The position numbers were made by a program, and so were the translations under genes. Positions 1-13,145 of a stretch of DNA of 64,000 nt are shown here, in pieces (within the stretch, counting starts at the first letter, position 1; each line of letters begins with the position of its first letter). The stretch comes from Parus major (Eukaryota; Chordata; Aves; Passeriformes; Paridae). Below the pieces are notes generated by a model, which did no database searches, was not told the DNA's origin, and was given only the letters and a program-made list of their open reading frames with translations. The DNA is taken from contig NC_031769.1 of assembly GCF_001522545.3 (NCBI RefSeq), forward strand, positions 135,548,105-135,612,104, in the 5' to 3' direction.

Positions 1-3000
1 ACTGTACCAAAACCATTCTATGGCTCTATATATGTCCAGTACAGCCAGCATTAGATAGCTGTCTGCAGTAATGTTCCACCTTAGCTGCCTAAAGGTGAAG
101 AACAAAGGCTGTTTTCTCGTCTTTTTGAATATTTTGAATTTCTAATGTATTTCACACTGTCCTTTCTTGTGGCTTCCCTATTTCTGTGGCATCCCTTTGA
201 GAAGAAAAGATCAGCACTTTTTAGGACATGCTCTGAGGTACTTCATCATCATTTGAAACACTATTTCAATAGTATAATAGTTTCTATGATTTTCAAAATG
301 TATTATCTATATTATTTTTATTTAATATTTGAAAGATTTTAAGTGTTTCCACCTTAAATAACTTTGTTCTGGTGAACATTTTAAAACACCTGATTATTAA
401 ATTTTACCTTTTCATTTTGCCAGTCCCTTTTGTCTATTTTATTTTCTGGATATTGAATCTGAAGAAGCATTTTACCTATTTCCTTGCTCAGTTGCTATTT
501 CACTGTATTTTCTAGTATTGTCTATTCCCACTTTGAGGCATATTTACTTCCTTTTTTCAGTTAATTTTTCTTTGACAGTTTCCTCCTTTCTGCCATTCTG
601 ATGAGAAAATAAAGGTCTGCATTACCAAAAATGCAATGATTCTAGATTTGCATAGCATGAGAGAGCAGAATCTGTCATCCTTTATCATAATAATCACAGC
701 TGTATGCTAATTACCATCTGATCTTAAAGCTTGTTTTCAGGCTGATTCATCTTGACTTCTTCCTAATTAGTAACATCTGATCCAATGGTACTTCCCATTA
801 CAAATTCAACTAATATAATCATTTGAAAATGCCAGTAATAGCTGAAAATGTTGCATACCATATGAGACATTTGAAAATTTGCAACCTTTCTTGTACTTGA
901 TTTATATCATTTTACAGTCCTTCAATTTTAACTGTAATGTATTCATTTACTTATAGACTTTTAGATTGACCCCAATGTAAAATTATGGTTTTTTACAGTT
1001 TGAACGATGCATTATCCTTATATGCTAATTTTAAGGATGCTAACTGGTATTTCAAGGATTGTTTAGACACTGATAATTTTAATACTGCAAGGTGATTGTT
1101 CCCAAAAATATTTATGTGGATAATGTAACAATTGTTAATATTGTATATTTTATAAATCAACCCAACAGCAATCCATGATAGTATCACATTTCATTTGGGC
1201 TTTTATTGACTTTGTGTTTGAGACAGATTTAAGCTGCTTATATTTCTGTCACTGAAATTCCAGAAATTAAACTACTTTCTCTAGAGGGGATTAGTAGTTT
1301 TAGTTATCTTTTTTCAGGACTAAAAATATAAAAGTAAAATTTTCTACTATAGGAATGAAGTCTGAGATAAGAAATGCTTCTGTTCATTGAGACATAGGAT
1401 GATAAACACGAATACACTTCAAGAGAATTTTCAAACAAAATTCTTCAGTTTTTGCCATTGCATTTTCTTGGCTACATTTCAGTTTCTGCAATTTTTTTTT
1501 CATTCATCATCTGTACTCTGAATTTGCTTGTCCCTGTAGACTTCTTTATTATATTAGACTTTCATTACACCTGTTATTTTAAAATATCTTTTAACAAAGA
1601 CATCAGACGTCAAGCTTAGAAAGTCTAGCCGTGTTCTACTATCAAATATAATATTAATTCACAAGAAAACATAGAAACTTCCTCTACAATAAATATGCTC
1701 TCACCACCCAGACTGAATCAGAAAATACTACCTTTTCAATCAATTCAAACAATAAAATTCAATTAACCTCTACTATTTGTCTGTTCTGTAGCTAGGTTTT
1801 GTTAATCAGAAATATTTCTGTTGAGGCATTCCTTCATATTATTTTTGCAGAGATTTAACAAAAAGAAATATGTATAGTTAAAACTGGACAAATACAAGTA
1901 ATGTGAATCACAGTCAGTAATGAGTGATTCATGTATTTCCAATAATAATTAGAAATTCTGGTAGGACAAATGACATGTGCTTGATGGTACACAAGTAGAA
2001 GATAATAGTGGAAAGCAGTTATTTATACACATATAAGTGAATTTGAATTTAGAAGAAGAGCTATCTTTAATTCTACTGCAAACACAGAGTGGTAAATGAA
2101 AATCCTCCCATCCTTCCCACATTCTTGTGTCCATCAAAAGCATGACTGAATAATTTGTCTGAGAGGATATTAACCACTTTGAAAGATAAGAAAGAAGAGA
2201 AGGGAAAAAGGACACCACTTGTTGCAGATCTGAGGTCAACAACCTGTTAATATCAACAGGCAGCAGCTGCTAACTCTGCATTTTTAGTGACAAGATGTAT
2301 TCATGTTGGCCTAGATGCTTGTTTAAGACTTTAGAAGGGTGAAGTCAGGGACAAAACAAAGGATAATTAGTTGAGGGTGTCATACTTAGCAAAGGTGAGA
2401 TGGCTAATGAATCTCAAACAGGGTGTGGGACCTCATCCTGGCAGCTTTTGGCAGTGACAAAGGAAGAAGGCAGCAACAGAATTCTCTCATTTGTCTTTGT
2501 GGGTTGAGATAGTCGGAACATTGACAACATCACAGAAAAGAAAATGCAGACAGAAAAAATTTAAACTTGGTAAATCACCTTTTCCAGACTTTCTTGCAGT
2601 GGAACATCATATTGCAACAATTGACTAGAAATCCCCTTGCTCAGACCACTTGCAGTTGTTAAGGAAACCAAGAGAATTTGAACATGCACTTGTTCCTAGT
2701 GTACAAAGATTGATGAACTGCAAGTCTTCTATTATACCAAAATAGAAAGTGTCAGTGAGAAAAATCTACAGAGAGAAATCATTACCAGGAGATTAAAAAA
2801 AAAAAAAAAAGGTTTAAAAATTCTGTAGTATTTAAACCAAATTAAAAAAAAAAACAAAAACATTTTCACAGTACCATTTGTAAAAGTTCCTTTACTCTTG
2901 TGCCCTCCAGACTGTAGTTTTATTCTTTAACACAGGTTATAGGTTGAATCCTTCAGAAAACCCTCTACCAATTCACACAGTCCTTTCAAGGTGAAACATG

Positions 3001-6000
3001 AAGTGCAAGGCAGATTTAAAAATATAATATACATGTTCCAACAAGACTGTTTCCTCTAAATTTCACTCCTGATGGGGCCTTAAGATTAGGAGATTCCATA
3101 GGTTGCACCTGAACTTGCAATTATGTGTTTTTTTCTTTCCTGGGAGGTATGATGTGTCAAGGGGATTTCAAGGCTACAAAAAAAGAATTGAACTTGAGCA
3201 TAAGGGGAGTGGAAGTTGTGCATAACTTCAGCTGATTCTTGCTCAACTTTCCCACCACAAATACATCAGGAAATTTTTTCTTGTGAAACAGTGACCATTT
3301 CTATTTTAGACTAATTACATAATAAACCTTTGCCTGGAATACTGATTATCTCCCATTCCTTACACACTGTAATTGCCACTTTATCTGTAAAATAACTTGT
3401 TGGAGTTTTTTCCCAAATTCAGTTACTCATACCAAATATACCAACATATAATGATGTTACTATATCTTTTTAAGGCTTATAAAATGATACATATAGGAAT
3501 GTGCAAACATAATGACAGCTAGAAAGTACTCATTTTAAAAAATAGAAATGAGAGGGGAAAAAAAGTAAGCTATATTTCATAATCTTGTTTATAATTGAAT
3601 TTTCATTTCTTCTTTGCTTTGTCATTAATACTACTGTCATTGCCACAGAAACAGAAACAGAAACACATGCACTCACAGTAGCAAAACCTATATCATAAGC
3701 TGTATTTTATGTTGCTTTCTATTCTTCATTCATTGGAGAAATTGTTGTAAGGATTGTATACTCCTGTCAAGTTGTATAAACAAAGCCTTGGGTATTGACA
3801 GTGATATGTATTTCTTTCAGCTTAATTCTGGCTTCATGAAAGGAAAACTGTTTGGGGAATATTTCTCATTCAATATTCAGAAACCACCTTCTCAAAACAC
3901 CAATATTGTACCTACCTGTGAAAAGCAAAGTGAAAATTGTAATCTGTGATGACTGTAATTGCTTACAGCAAATGCATCCTCAGAAGTGGTAGGGCAACTT
4001 GAAACCTCCAGTGTAAGTGTTGTCTTACTCAATTATTGACCTACTTTGGACTTGAAGAAGACAGAAAGACCTCCTTTGCTAAAGTAATACATTGGAGGAA
4101 TTCTCCAGCCCCTGAAATGAAGCATAAGAAGGGTTGGGGAATGCTACATACATGAAATAATCATTTTATAAAATAAAACCTCCAAGGAAAATTTAATGTG
4201 TCATCAACCACCCAGATTTAACTTGGAAATTACAGTATTGTAATATATTTTTATTGGTTATTAGTACTTGCTAAACACAGAATTTAAATACTAATTTAAG
4301 ATGGGAGGGAGGGAGCTTCAGGTAACTAAAAATCTAGATATTTTTACAAAGGCACTAGAAGAGTGACAATTCTTCTGACTAATGCAGTATCATGGGTCAC
4401 CTTTTATTTCATTGCAGTTTTTGTTTTTGCAATTTCAGGGAAAATGTCTGTTTGTAGAGGTGCCACTATTAAAGAGTATTTTTCTTCTAATTTGTAACAG
4501 CCTCTAAGAGACACAGTCAAATTCTAGTCAGTAACTGCTGGGAATATGTTGACTTCTTTGATTTTTTTAAGAATATATTGAACAAAACCATAAAAACTGT
4601 AGAACAAGGAGGACATTGGGTAATCCAGTATTTCTTTGTGCAGATTGGTTAATCTATATGTCAAAAGTAGTCAGGCTATTTTTTGGTCTTTTTATTTTGA
4701 ATGGCTGTTTTAAAATGCCACTGGTTAGAAATCTCTTTTCCTTATTTTCTGCCTAAAGATACTGTTGCTGGTTGGCATGCATTTTTGTCTGTGCAACACA
4801 GTCCTTATTACCTGCCTAAGTATCACAAGCCTGTGATGAAATTCACTTGTTTATTAAAAGATTTATTACATAGCAAGGAGCCTGGTGAAGTGACCCAACT
4901 GACATTATTAGCATAGCCCTAATAATTCAGTGATTTCTGTAGAAATAGTGGAATATTTTTATATATAAGGTATAAATCCCATTTCCTCACCAATCTTCTT
5001 GACTTATGGTGTCACTGAACAGAATTCAGCAGATCTGTCTCTTACCAAATGAATGTTTTCAAAATAATTTTATTTAGAGATTGCTTCATTGAACTTTTTT
5101 TTCCCCCCCAGAAGATGAGACTACAATTTTGCTTTTCTGCTTTTTTATTTTGAGTTACTTTGAAAATATTTACTAGTCTAGACACTGCTGAAGATAATAG
5201 ATCCAGTAGCTCTATCAAGGCTAGCATTTCAAAGCTCTGTGCAATTATCCTAATCAAAGTTCAATCAAATTTCATTAGACTCTGGCACTCTTGCTCTTGC
5301 ATCAAGGACAGAGTAACAGATACACTTGGAAAAAGTCTGAGGAAGAGGTTTAACTTTAAACGTGTGAGTATGCCCCATGTGATTTCATGAAATTTGACAT
5401 GCTGACAGAATCTTTCTTAAAAAATGGGACAGTCGTGGTCTCTTATCAGTAACTTCATATTTGATTTGTTTTGCAATGTCTTTTCCTATCTCTGTACTTC
5501 TGTCACACATTCACAGAGAAGTCAGAAAAACAAAATAGGATACATGTAATTAAAATTGTTAAAATTTTCTGGTACATAAATTAAGGAGATTGTTTCTTTC
5601 AAAAGGACTAAGTGAACTATTCCCAGCAAGATCTGTCCATCAAACTTTCTATTTCCTTGAGAATTGGTTTCAGCTACTGCAGTTAGCTTGTAGGTCTGAT
5701 CAGTTTTACCTCTATTCTCTTAAAAATATTTTCTGTATGTGCACAAAAGAGATGTAGGAAATTATCTATCAGCCCTGGAGTTTTCCTTCGTGTTTGGAAA
5801 CCTTCCATCTTTATGGAAGCTGGGTGAGGGACACAATTCTTAGTGATTCTGACCTACTTGATCTGAGCTAACTCCTTCAATCCAGGATAATAAATGAAAA
5901 CTACATCAAGAAGATTGGAAGAATTCAAGCTCTAAATCTGAATTTGAGTTCCTTCTCAAAAAATCTATGCATAGAAGTGAGGGCATATTCACACAATTTT

Positions 6001-7238
6001 CTATAAAATATATGTAATGGATAGTATTTTACAGGATTGTTCACACAGTGATTTGGAAACACAGATATTGAACCTTAAATATAAAATCACAGAGGTGGAG
6101 GAAGGAATTGAAGAAATTGACAATGAACTCAGATTGACTCCATAATTGACAGTTCTCATAAACTAATAAATGTTATTACAAATAAAGCATTAGAAAATGG
6201 TATAAAGATAAAGAAACTGAATTCAGGTTTGATTCTAGTCACTTCTTAATCACAACCAGGTTATGCTGATTTAAGTGGGATCTGTGTCAGCATCGGAAAA
6301 TGAGATGTGCTTTGGTATTCAGTCTAAAGTCTTCCCCCAATTGTTTTAATTACATTTTATAATTTCTGTCCAGATGTTAATTAGTCACTTTTTTTTTTTT
6401 ATGACATTACAATAAGTTCTGGTAAATATCTTCATGTCAAATTCATAAGAAAATTTTTTTCAATTGAAAAATGCTTAGAATTTATTGAAAACTAAAAATA
6501 TTTGTGGCTTTATGAGAATATCCACAATAGACATATATTTTACTTTTTGTGCCAGAGTATGTGTAAGTAACCTTACTGACCCTTCAAAAAGAAAGACTTA
6601 TTTGATGTCATTAAAAGATTTAACAAGATTTTTTTTTCCCCAATGAGACAGTACAAAGAACTTTCATGTAAAAATTCAACAGAGATGGGAGAAGAAGTAT
6701 TTCTCTCTAGTTCATATTTTACATTTAAAAGTTAATCTCTGACAAGGCTACTTCTTGTAGCTTTACTTTTTTTTTAACTATTTTTTTAAACTCTAATATT
6801 GGGGCTAAAAGACTTTTTTATCCATTAAACTATAATGAAATACATATTTACAGTGGTTTATTTATAACATCTGAATTATTAAGCCTCTTTTATTGTCTGT
6901 AAAATATTTAAAGAAAAATAACCTGATCTCCATTTCCACTCTTTCTCTGATTTCTAGTGCTATGGAGTTAGACAGTTTGGTGACATGTTGTGGGGAAAAG
7001 GTTGGTCCAATAATTACCACACCAAGTAAGAAAATTTGCAGCTAGGTGATTCTTGGGTACAAACTTTCACTGTAACCTAGTAAAAACTTTCTTAAACATC
7101 TGAATAGAAAAGGACTCAAATCCCTTTTCATCTGACCTTCCTTTTCAATAATGTTCAAATACACATCAGTATCCTGCCAAAAATGCAATGACTGAAGCAA
7201 AAATAGAGTTCTTGCTTGATGACTTCCCATTTTTCATA
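1..7238. other. AT-rich non-genic stretch
   Basis: No gene, RNA or recognisable transposon was found on either strand. The open frames are short (the longest is under 100 codons) and show no family motif. Only small simple repeats stand out: a run of 16 A at 2795-2810, an A-rich stretch at 2844-2860, three CAGAAA units near 3646-3665 and a GGGA run near 4305. The composition is typical of avian intergenic or intronic DNA. Short exons cannot be excluded by eye. Confidence 0.6.
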
Positions 7239-7440
7239 TTTATCAGCACTTCATATGGCTCCCATTTTCCTGTTTATTCAACATTTCCATTGAAGTCAAC
7301 ACTGATAGAACTGACCTATACATTATTATTATGGACTGTTTATCAGCACTTCATATGCCTCCCATTTTCTTGTTTGTTAAACATTTCCATTAAAGTCAAC
7401 ACTGATAGAACTGATGTACATATTAATATTATGGACTACT
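7239..7440. repeat. 100-bp tandem duplication, two units
   Basis: Two adjacent units, 7241-7340 and 7341-7440, align over 100 positions without an indel and differ at about 12 of them by direct count (about 88% identity). Both units begin TATCAGCACTTCATATG and contain the shared block ACTGATAGAACTGA. The frames around it carry no recognisable protein, and because 100 is not a multiple of three the repeat is not a protein repeat in one frame. It is best read as an old local duplication. It matches no repeat family known to me. Confidence 0.93.
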
Positions 7441-8373
7441 CTGACAGCTTAAAGTCTGTGTTTATTAAGAGTTCCAGATTTTAAAAAATGGCTAACTGTG
7501 CAAGGAATAACATTAATATCCCTGCTTTAACACAAGAAGGCAATCTATAATACTTCTAGCTTCAAAGGATACCAGCTGGTTTATAATAGATGTTTCATGG
7601 GTTTTATGTCATCCTGCCCAATGTGCTTCTCATCACTCCATCATCATAATTAGCTTTTCAATTAGCAGGTTTGTGTTTGTACAAGATTAGCAGCAGCTGA
7701 ATCAAATTCACTTTGCTCATGACAGCAACCTTTGCCGTGACTACTGCTATTAAATAACAAAATATAAACAACAGAGAAATAAGCCTTCAATAGCAAAATT
7801 TCTGCTTTCTCCACTCCCACTCAAGTTCAAGATAATTTTGTTCACACTGAATATATGTATTTTGAACAAAAATGACCTTGGAAAAATTCTCATGCATTCC
7901 TACCAAATTAATTTTTAATGGTAATTAAAATTAGCACACAAATAGAAATTAAAAAAATAAATTAAAAAATTCTATATAAACGATCATGAATAAAAGTAAA
8001 TAAATTATTTAATATAGATATTTATAGTATTATTAATAATATAGGCATTGTATCCTTAATGAAAATATTTGCCAAATATTACTGAAGAAATAATTAACAA
8101 TATAGATAGTAAACTTAATGATAAAAGTGATTTTAATTAAAATTTGATTTGCTTAGTTATCTACTGGATAGAAGCAGACATATCAGTCTTAGAAGTTGCT
8201 ACCTAACAAATATAAATAAGATACTACAGGCTTCCAGTAATGAAGATCTTACTGGATATACAAGTTTTTTTTTTCCTTGATGAATATATTGGGAGTTCTG
8301 AAATGATCTGAAGTAGCTGACTTCATGACCTTTGGTTGGTTAATTTTAAACATGAGAGCTAAGGAATTAATGC
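7441..8373. other. Non-genic stretch with possible conserved element and AT-rich run
   Basis: No gene was seen. The segment 7600-7750 has balanced composition and two TAATTAG/CAATTAG homeodomain-like core motifs near 7650-7670, as often found in vertebrate conserved non-coding elements; this is only an inference. From about 7890 to 8160 the DNA becomes very AT-rich with many TTAATA/AATTAA words and no periodic unit. Confidence 0.4.
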
Positions 8374-9165
8374 AGAATCATAGAATCATAGAATCATAGA
8401 ATATGCTGAGTTGGAAAGGACACTTCAGGATCATCGAGTTCAGCTGCTGGTCCTGCACAGGATGCCCCAAGACTTACATCATGTGCCAGAGACTATTTTC
8501 CAAACACTTCTTGAACTCAGACAGTCTTGGTGCTGTGACCACTTCCCTGGGGAGCCTGTTCCAGTGCCCAGCCACCCTCTGGGTCAAAAACATTTTCCTA
8601 ATATCCAATAACCTTCCCTAATTCAGCATCATGTCATTTCCTTGGGTCCTGTCACTGGTCACAAGAGTGAAGAGATCAGTACCTGCCCCTCCTTGTGAGG
8701 ATGTAGAAGAACACAATGAGATCTTCTCTGTGTCCTCTTCTCCAGACTGAACAGACAACTGACCTCAGCTGTTCCTCATAGGGCTTCCCCTCCTTCACCA
8801 TCCTTGCTGCCCTCCTTTGGATGCTCTCCAATAGTTTAATATCCTCTATATTGTGCCACCCAAAACTCCTCACCAGCACTCAAGGTGAGGCCACCCCAGA
8901 GCAGAGCAGAGCAGAGCTGGACAATCCCCTACCTTGCCCAGCTGGCCATGCTGGGCCTGATGCCCCCCAGGATGCCAGGATAGTCCTCCTGGCTGCCAGG
9001 GCACTGCTGGCTCATGTTCAACTTGCCATCAACCAGGACCCCCAGGTCCCTTTCCACAGCACTTCTTTCCAGCCTCTCATTCCCCAGGCTGTTCACACAG
9101 CCAGGGCTGCCTCATTCCAGGTGCAGAATCCGGTGTATCTCCACTCTCTGGATCTTTTATTTCCC
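8374..9165 (-). mobile_element. CR1 LINE, 5'-truncated copy (minus strand)
   Basis: On the plus strand it starts with three AGAATCAT-type octamers (8374-8401), which is the reverse complement of the CR1 3' terminus. Familiar CR1 blocks follow in the expected order: a GTTCCAGTGCCCAGCC block near 8560, TCCTGTCACTGGTCAC near 8650, a CTCAAGGTGAGGCC block near 8880, and GACCCCCAGGTCCCTTTCC near 9040. The element ends inside ORF2, so it is a usual 5'-truncated insertion of about 790 bp. Many substitutions and a small GCAGA expansion near 8897-8915 show that it is old and inactive. The subfamily was not assigned. Confidence 0.93.
8676..8879 (-). pseudogene. CR1 ORF2 reverse transcriptase, C-terminal remnant
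   Basis: The minus-strand frame keeps about 65 codons of the C-terminal part of the CR1 ORF2 protein. Visible family signatures are IQRRAARMVKEG, a YEEQLR motif and a basic RRGHREDL stretch, matching the usual IQRRA..MVKGL / YEERLREL / EKRRLRGDL order. It lacks the endonuclease and the catalytic reverse-transcriptase core, which fall outside the truncated element, so it is a relic without function. It lies wholly within the CR1 copy at 8374-9165. Confidence 0.85.
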
Positions 9166-12100
9166 AACTATCATCTCATACACAAAAGTCAAAACAATTT
9201 TTGAATATCTTTTAATGTTTATTCAAGTTACTCTGAATATTGAATGATAGTTGATTTATAACACCATGTGTGAAGAGGGAAGCTGTCATAACTGTGTGAG
9301 AATTGTACTGTTCATGAAAACTATTAGGGAAAATGAAATTATTCAAGTGAGTTTTAGAACCACTTATCTCTGTGTGACTATGTAGAAATGATTATTTCTT
9401 ATTATTTCACTGGAATTTTAAATTCCTTTAAAAAACTGAAACTGAAGACATGTCTTGTCTACAATGTGTGTAGCTTGCTAATTTTGAATAACCAGTACTG
9501 AAAGTGTGTACTACCATATACCACCAGATATATATCAACATATCTTCTCTGTGAGTGATCTTGGACTTCTTTGTAAGAAAAAAGGTTTGTGTCTTTGGGT
9601 CCAGAAACTCAGTATTATACTGATTTAGGATCTGCATTGTACTGTGGAGATGCTAGGGTTAAAGAAAAATCAATCCAAGCAGAATTTTTTTTAAAAAGAA
9701 GTCCTATGTTGTTGTGCTACTCTTCTCAATTTACACCTACTGCACTGATACATCCAGAGTAATTCTTATACCAAGTTAATTTGTTTACAGTTATTTCAAA
9801 TATATTAACTTAACACACATAATTTTGCTTATACTAATCTTATTAAGTTAACATCCTTAATGAGTTTGAAGAGCTGGTGCTGGAGACTGAAACTCAGAGG
9901 GAAATTTAGGAGCTCACATTTGCCTGAAAACATTTGGAGAAGTGGAAATATGAGATATGGCTATCAAAGATCTTCACATACAATCTGTCTGCAACCTCAG
10001 CATAGTATTCCCTGTTTTTCATTTTTCCTACTCATCCTTTGTATTCTCTATTCTGCACAATTCATTCCTGAAAATGTTATTAGCTATATGTGTTTCTCTT
10101 GGTAAAAATCCAGCTTCCATTCTAATGTGGTAAAAGAGCAGATCACTGTGGTTACATTAAAAGACATATCTCTTTTTTTTGAATATAGTATTCTGCACTG
10201 CAAATAGCTATAAGCTATTGTCTGTGACACATTTTGCTTATATGTGTCTTGGGTAGAGAACTGTATTTCTTAAACTGAAATATTGAATAGAGTGTAAATG
10301 TTTTCAGGCTAGAAATCCAACACTCTCCTTGACTCATTTTTTCCACTTTCCTTCAGATTATTTCCATTCCCTTCACTCTTTGTCAAGTTCCTGAGAAAAA
10401 AATCCTCATTTGGTTATTTCTCTGTCTTTGCAAGGAGAAGATTTTCCTAAGCATTGGATGGGATGGATTAATCAGGATGGTCTAGCATGGAATTTTGAAA
10501 ACCTGCTTCTCAATTAAACCTCCAAGATCATTATAACACCAAAAATGAATAAATTTAGAAAACATCAGATTGCAATTTTGCCAACTTATGCTCTCTTTTA
10601 ATGATTTTTTTTTTTGTTGGGGAAAAGATAATTTTCCAGCATGAAGCTAATTCAAACTCTTGATATATTGCATTTGTTAAGGTCCAAATCTTAGGTAGTG
10701 CTTTGGTGACTTTGTTAGATTTCTTACAACTCAGTTTTTTAATTCCAAAAGGCATAACTAACAGAGTAGGAATACACTTAAATATTATCTATCTGTTTCT
10801 ATCTTCACATTTTGCTATCAAGAAGTCACAATTTTGCACTTTTTCCTGCTCTATTAACATGTGAATAATGCTCCCTTTTTATTGTACAGTAAAATGCTCA
10901 TGGGAGTATATTCTTTATTAGTGGTGATCTTTCTCTTAATAAATCAAAAAGATTTTTTTAATATTTTAAAATATCACATTGCTTATTTTAAATTCTCTTT
11001 TCTAATCAGCTTTAAACATCTTTCAATATTGTTTGGTTAAAATTTCTGAATCTGCATACCCTCATGTTGTTAAGTGACAATTTTTTTCATAACAAACACT
11101 TGAGAAGCATTCACTGTTTATCTTCTGAATCTCTGGGGTTGGTAGTGAATCTTGTGCTTGAGAACTTAAAGATCCTCTTGGAGCTTTCTATCACTCCTCT
11201 TGCAAAATACTGCGAGGAGTTACAGTCCCACAGCAATGGCCTCTGACACCCATGTCAGGGACAATTCAGTGAAAATATCAAACATGTTGACATATATTTG
11301 TCTTCTGTTAATAAGATAAAATAAAATCATGCTTCTTCAATTATAAAATAAGGTTGGTTGCCAATTCTCACCACAGTCACTTGCTTAGTTCAAGGCAACA
11401 CAAGGGCACACACTCTGTGTCTCAGACTCCAACATGAACTGCTACAACCTTTCAAGAAATTTGGTGCTGATCATTCTTCAGATCATCTCAGATAACATCA
11501 ACAAGCTGACCATGTTCTGTGCATTTTAGACCTAGTCAACTCTGTCTGGGCAGAAATGGCCACACTGAAAAAATGCAGCAAGTTAAGAGGACATGGACAC
11601 ATCCTTCTCATTTCTCCATGCATCGTGAGGAAAGAAATGGTGATGATGCTCAAGGAACATTTCAGTCACTCTTCCACAACCTTGATCTTTGAAGCAAGAA
11701 ATAGAGTGCTATCACTTATAGGGTTCATAGTTATAGGATGAAAAATCAATTACTAAGCTAATTCTTAATGGATTTACCTTGAATTAAAAGATTTCCATTA
11801 GTCACAACTGATATCCTAAATACTCATTGACAATCTGTGTACTGTTTATATACAGCCTAAAAATACTGGGCAAAACCCAGAGAAATGAACAATTCCTAGT
11901 GCCTAGGGGTGTGTCTACAATTTGTTTAGATTAAAAGTGAAAAATATAACTACTTATTTTTCTCAGCCACTGGATTTCAGATTGCATCACAGTACAGGCT
12001 TGGAGCTCACAACCTAGATTTCTCTAGATGAAACTAAACAAGATAATGCATCCCAGGAGAACACCTAACTCATTCTTGGCATTAATGAACATTTAGGGTT

Positions 12101-12975
12101 TAGGACCAGACAACAGCCCTGAAAAGCTTATATTGAATATTGGTCCTTTAACATCATCTTTTTTGGTATATAAATCTTTTACTCAAAGGCCAAACTAAAT
12201 TCTAATATAGATATATCCTAAGGCTTTTGTTTTCTTCTCTCTCTATTCCTTTTGCCCAGTCATTTGACATCTCTTTCCATCATTTCACATATTAGATAGA
12301 GGAATAGTCTCTGTATTACATAGCAGAGTATGCATAGATACAGCTTAATAGTTATTTCTGGGCCCACTAATGGCAAAGAGATTGTAGGTTCTGCTGTTTT
12401 GTAGCTTGGATGCAGCTCAGACCTCTAGTCCATCCACCCATGTATTCCTGCTGGTCATTCTGCCAGGGTTTACACAAGTCTAACCAAACATCACCAGTAT
12501 TCCTCCCAGCTGGCTGGGTAATCAACATATTGAAACTATTTTGAGGAGAGGTTGCAGCAGCAGAAAGCAGCATCTGCATTTTTTTCAGTTATAAACTTAA
12601 GTCACTATTACTGTCTCCACAACTTTTTCCCTCTATGTGACAATGTATAAAAAAAAAAAGGATCGGGTGCATTGCAGGAATTAGATGGGAAGTTGTCTCA
12701 CACAGTAAGCAACACTAATAGTAGTCCACTGCTTCTTTGGCTATGCAATAATTCCTTAGTCTTTTTTGTCATTTTGGACTCTTTTCCCATTTCTCTCATG
12801 TTTGATTTTTTTTTTCTGTAGAGGAGTTTTTGTTTAGTTGTTTTTAATTTATGGTGGGTTTGTTGCTGTTGTTTGCATATGGGCTTTTTTTTTCTTCCAG
12901 ATGAAAAATGAAAATTAATTTCAAACCTTAATGTATTTATGAAATAAAGTTTTTGCTTTTGAGGAAGTCATGGGT
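9166..12975. other. Non-genic stretch
   Basis: No gene or clear transposon was seen. The DNA is AT-rich with scattered homopolymer runs (for example T-runs near 10170 and 10605, and an A-run near 12649). A GC-richer patch at 12360-12590 contains a 70-codon minus-strand frame with no motif I can place. It could be a retroelement remnant or chance. A CpG-poor patch at 11340-11700 also stays unclassified. Confidence 0.5.
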
Positions 12976-13035
12976 NNNNNNNNNNNNNNNNNNNNNNNNN
13001 NNNNNNNNNNNNNNNNNNNNNNNNNNNNNNNNNNN
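12976..13035. other. Assembly gap (60 N)
   Basis: Sixty undetermined bases, directly followed by an AAT microsatellite. The round size suggests a placeholder of estimated or unknown length. The missing sequence is probably more of the microsatellite or sequence that assembles poorly next to it; this is inferred from its position. Confidence 0.97.
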
Positions 13036-13110
<75 letters not shown>

Positions 13111-13145
13111 TTAATAGTAATATATTTAATAATAATGATGATAAT
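13036..13145. repeat. AAT microsatellite
   Basis: An uninterrupted ATA/AAT trinucleotide array runs for 73 bases (about 24 units, 13036-13108). It then decays through TTTAATAGTAATATATTTAAT into further AAT/GAT units to about 13145. Its left boundary is hidden by the gap, so the true length is unknown. Apparent reading through it gives only poly-isoleucine and is not a gene. Confidence 0.97.

Noticed and set aside
8821..9204. 127-codon plus-strand frame
   Set aside because: It is the antisense of a CR1 LINE and not a host gene.
11556..11741. Plus-strand frame starting MATLKKCSKLRGHGH, loosely like the start of ribosomal protein L27a
   Set aside because: Only about a dozen residues resemble it. 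The next expected residues are absent, and no retroposed 3' UTR or poly-A was seen, so a processed pseudogene is not supported.
12367..12579. 70-codon minus-strand frame in a GC-richer patch, considered as a retroviral envelope or gag remnant
   Set aside because: No transmembrane, cysteine or zinc-knuckle pattern and no LTR nearby; the resemblance is too weak to call.
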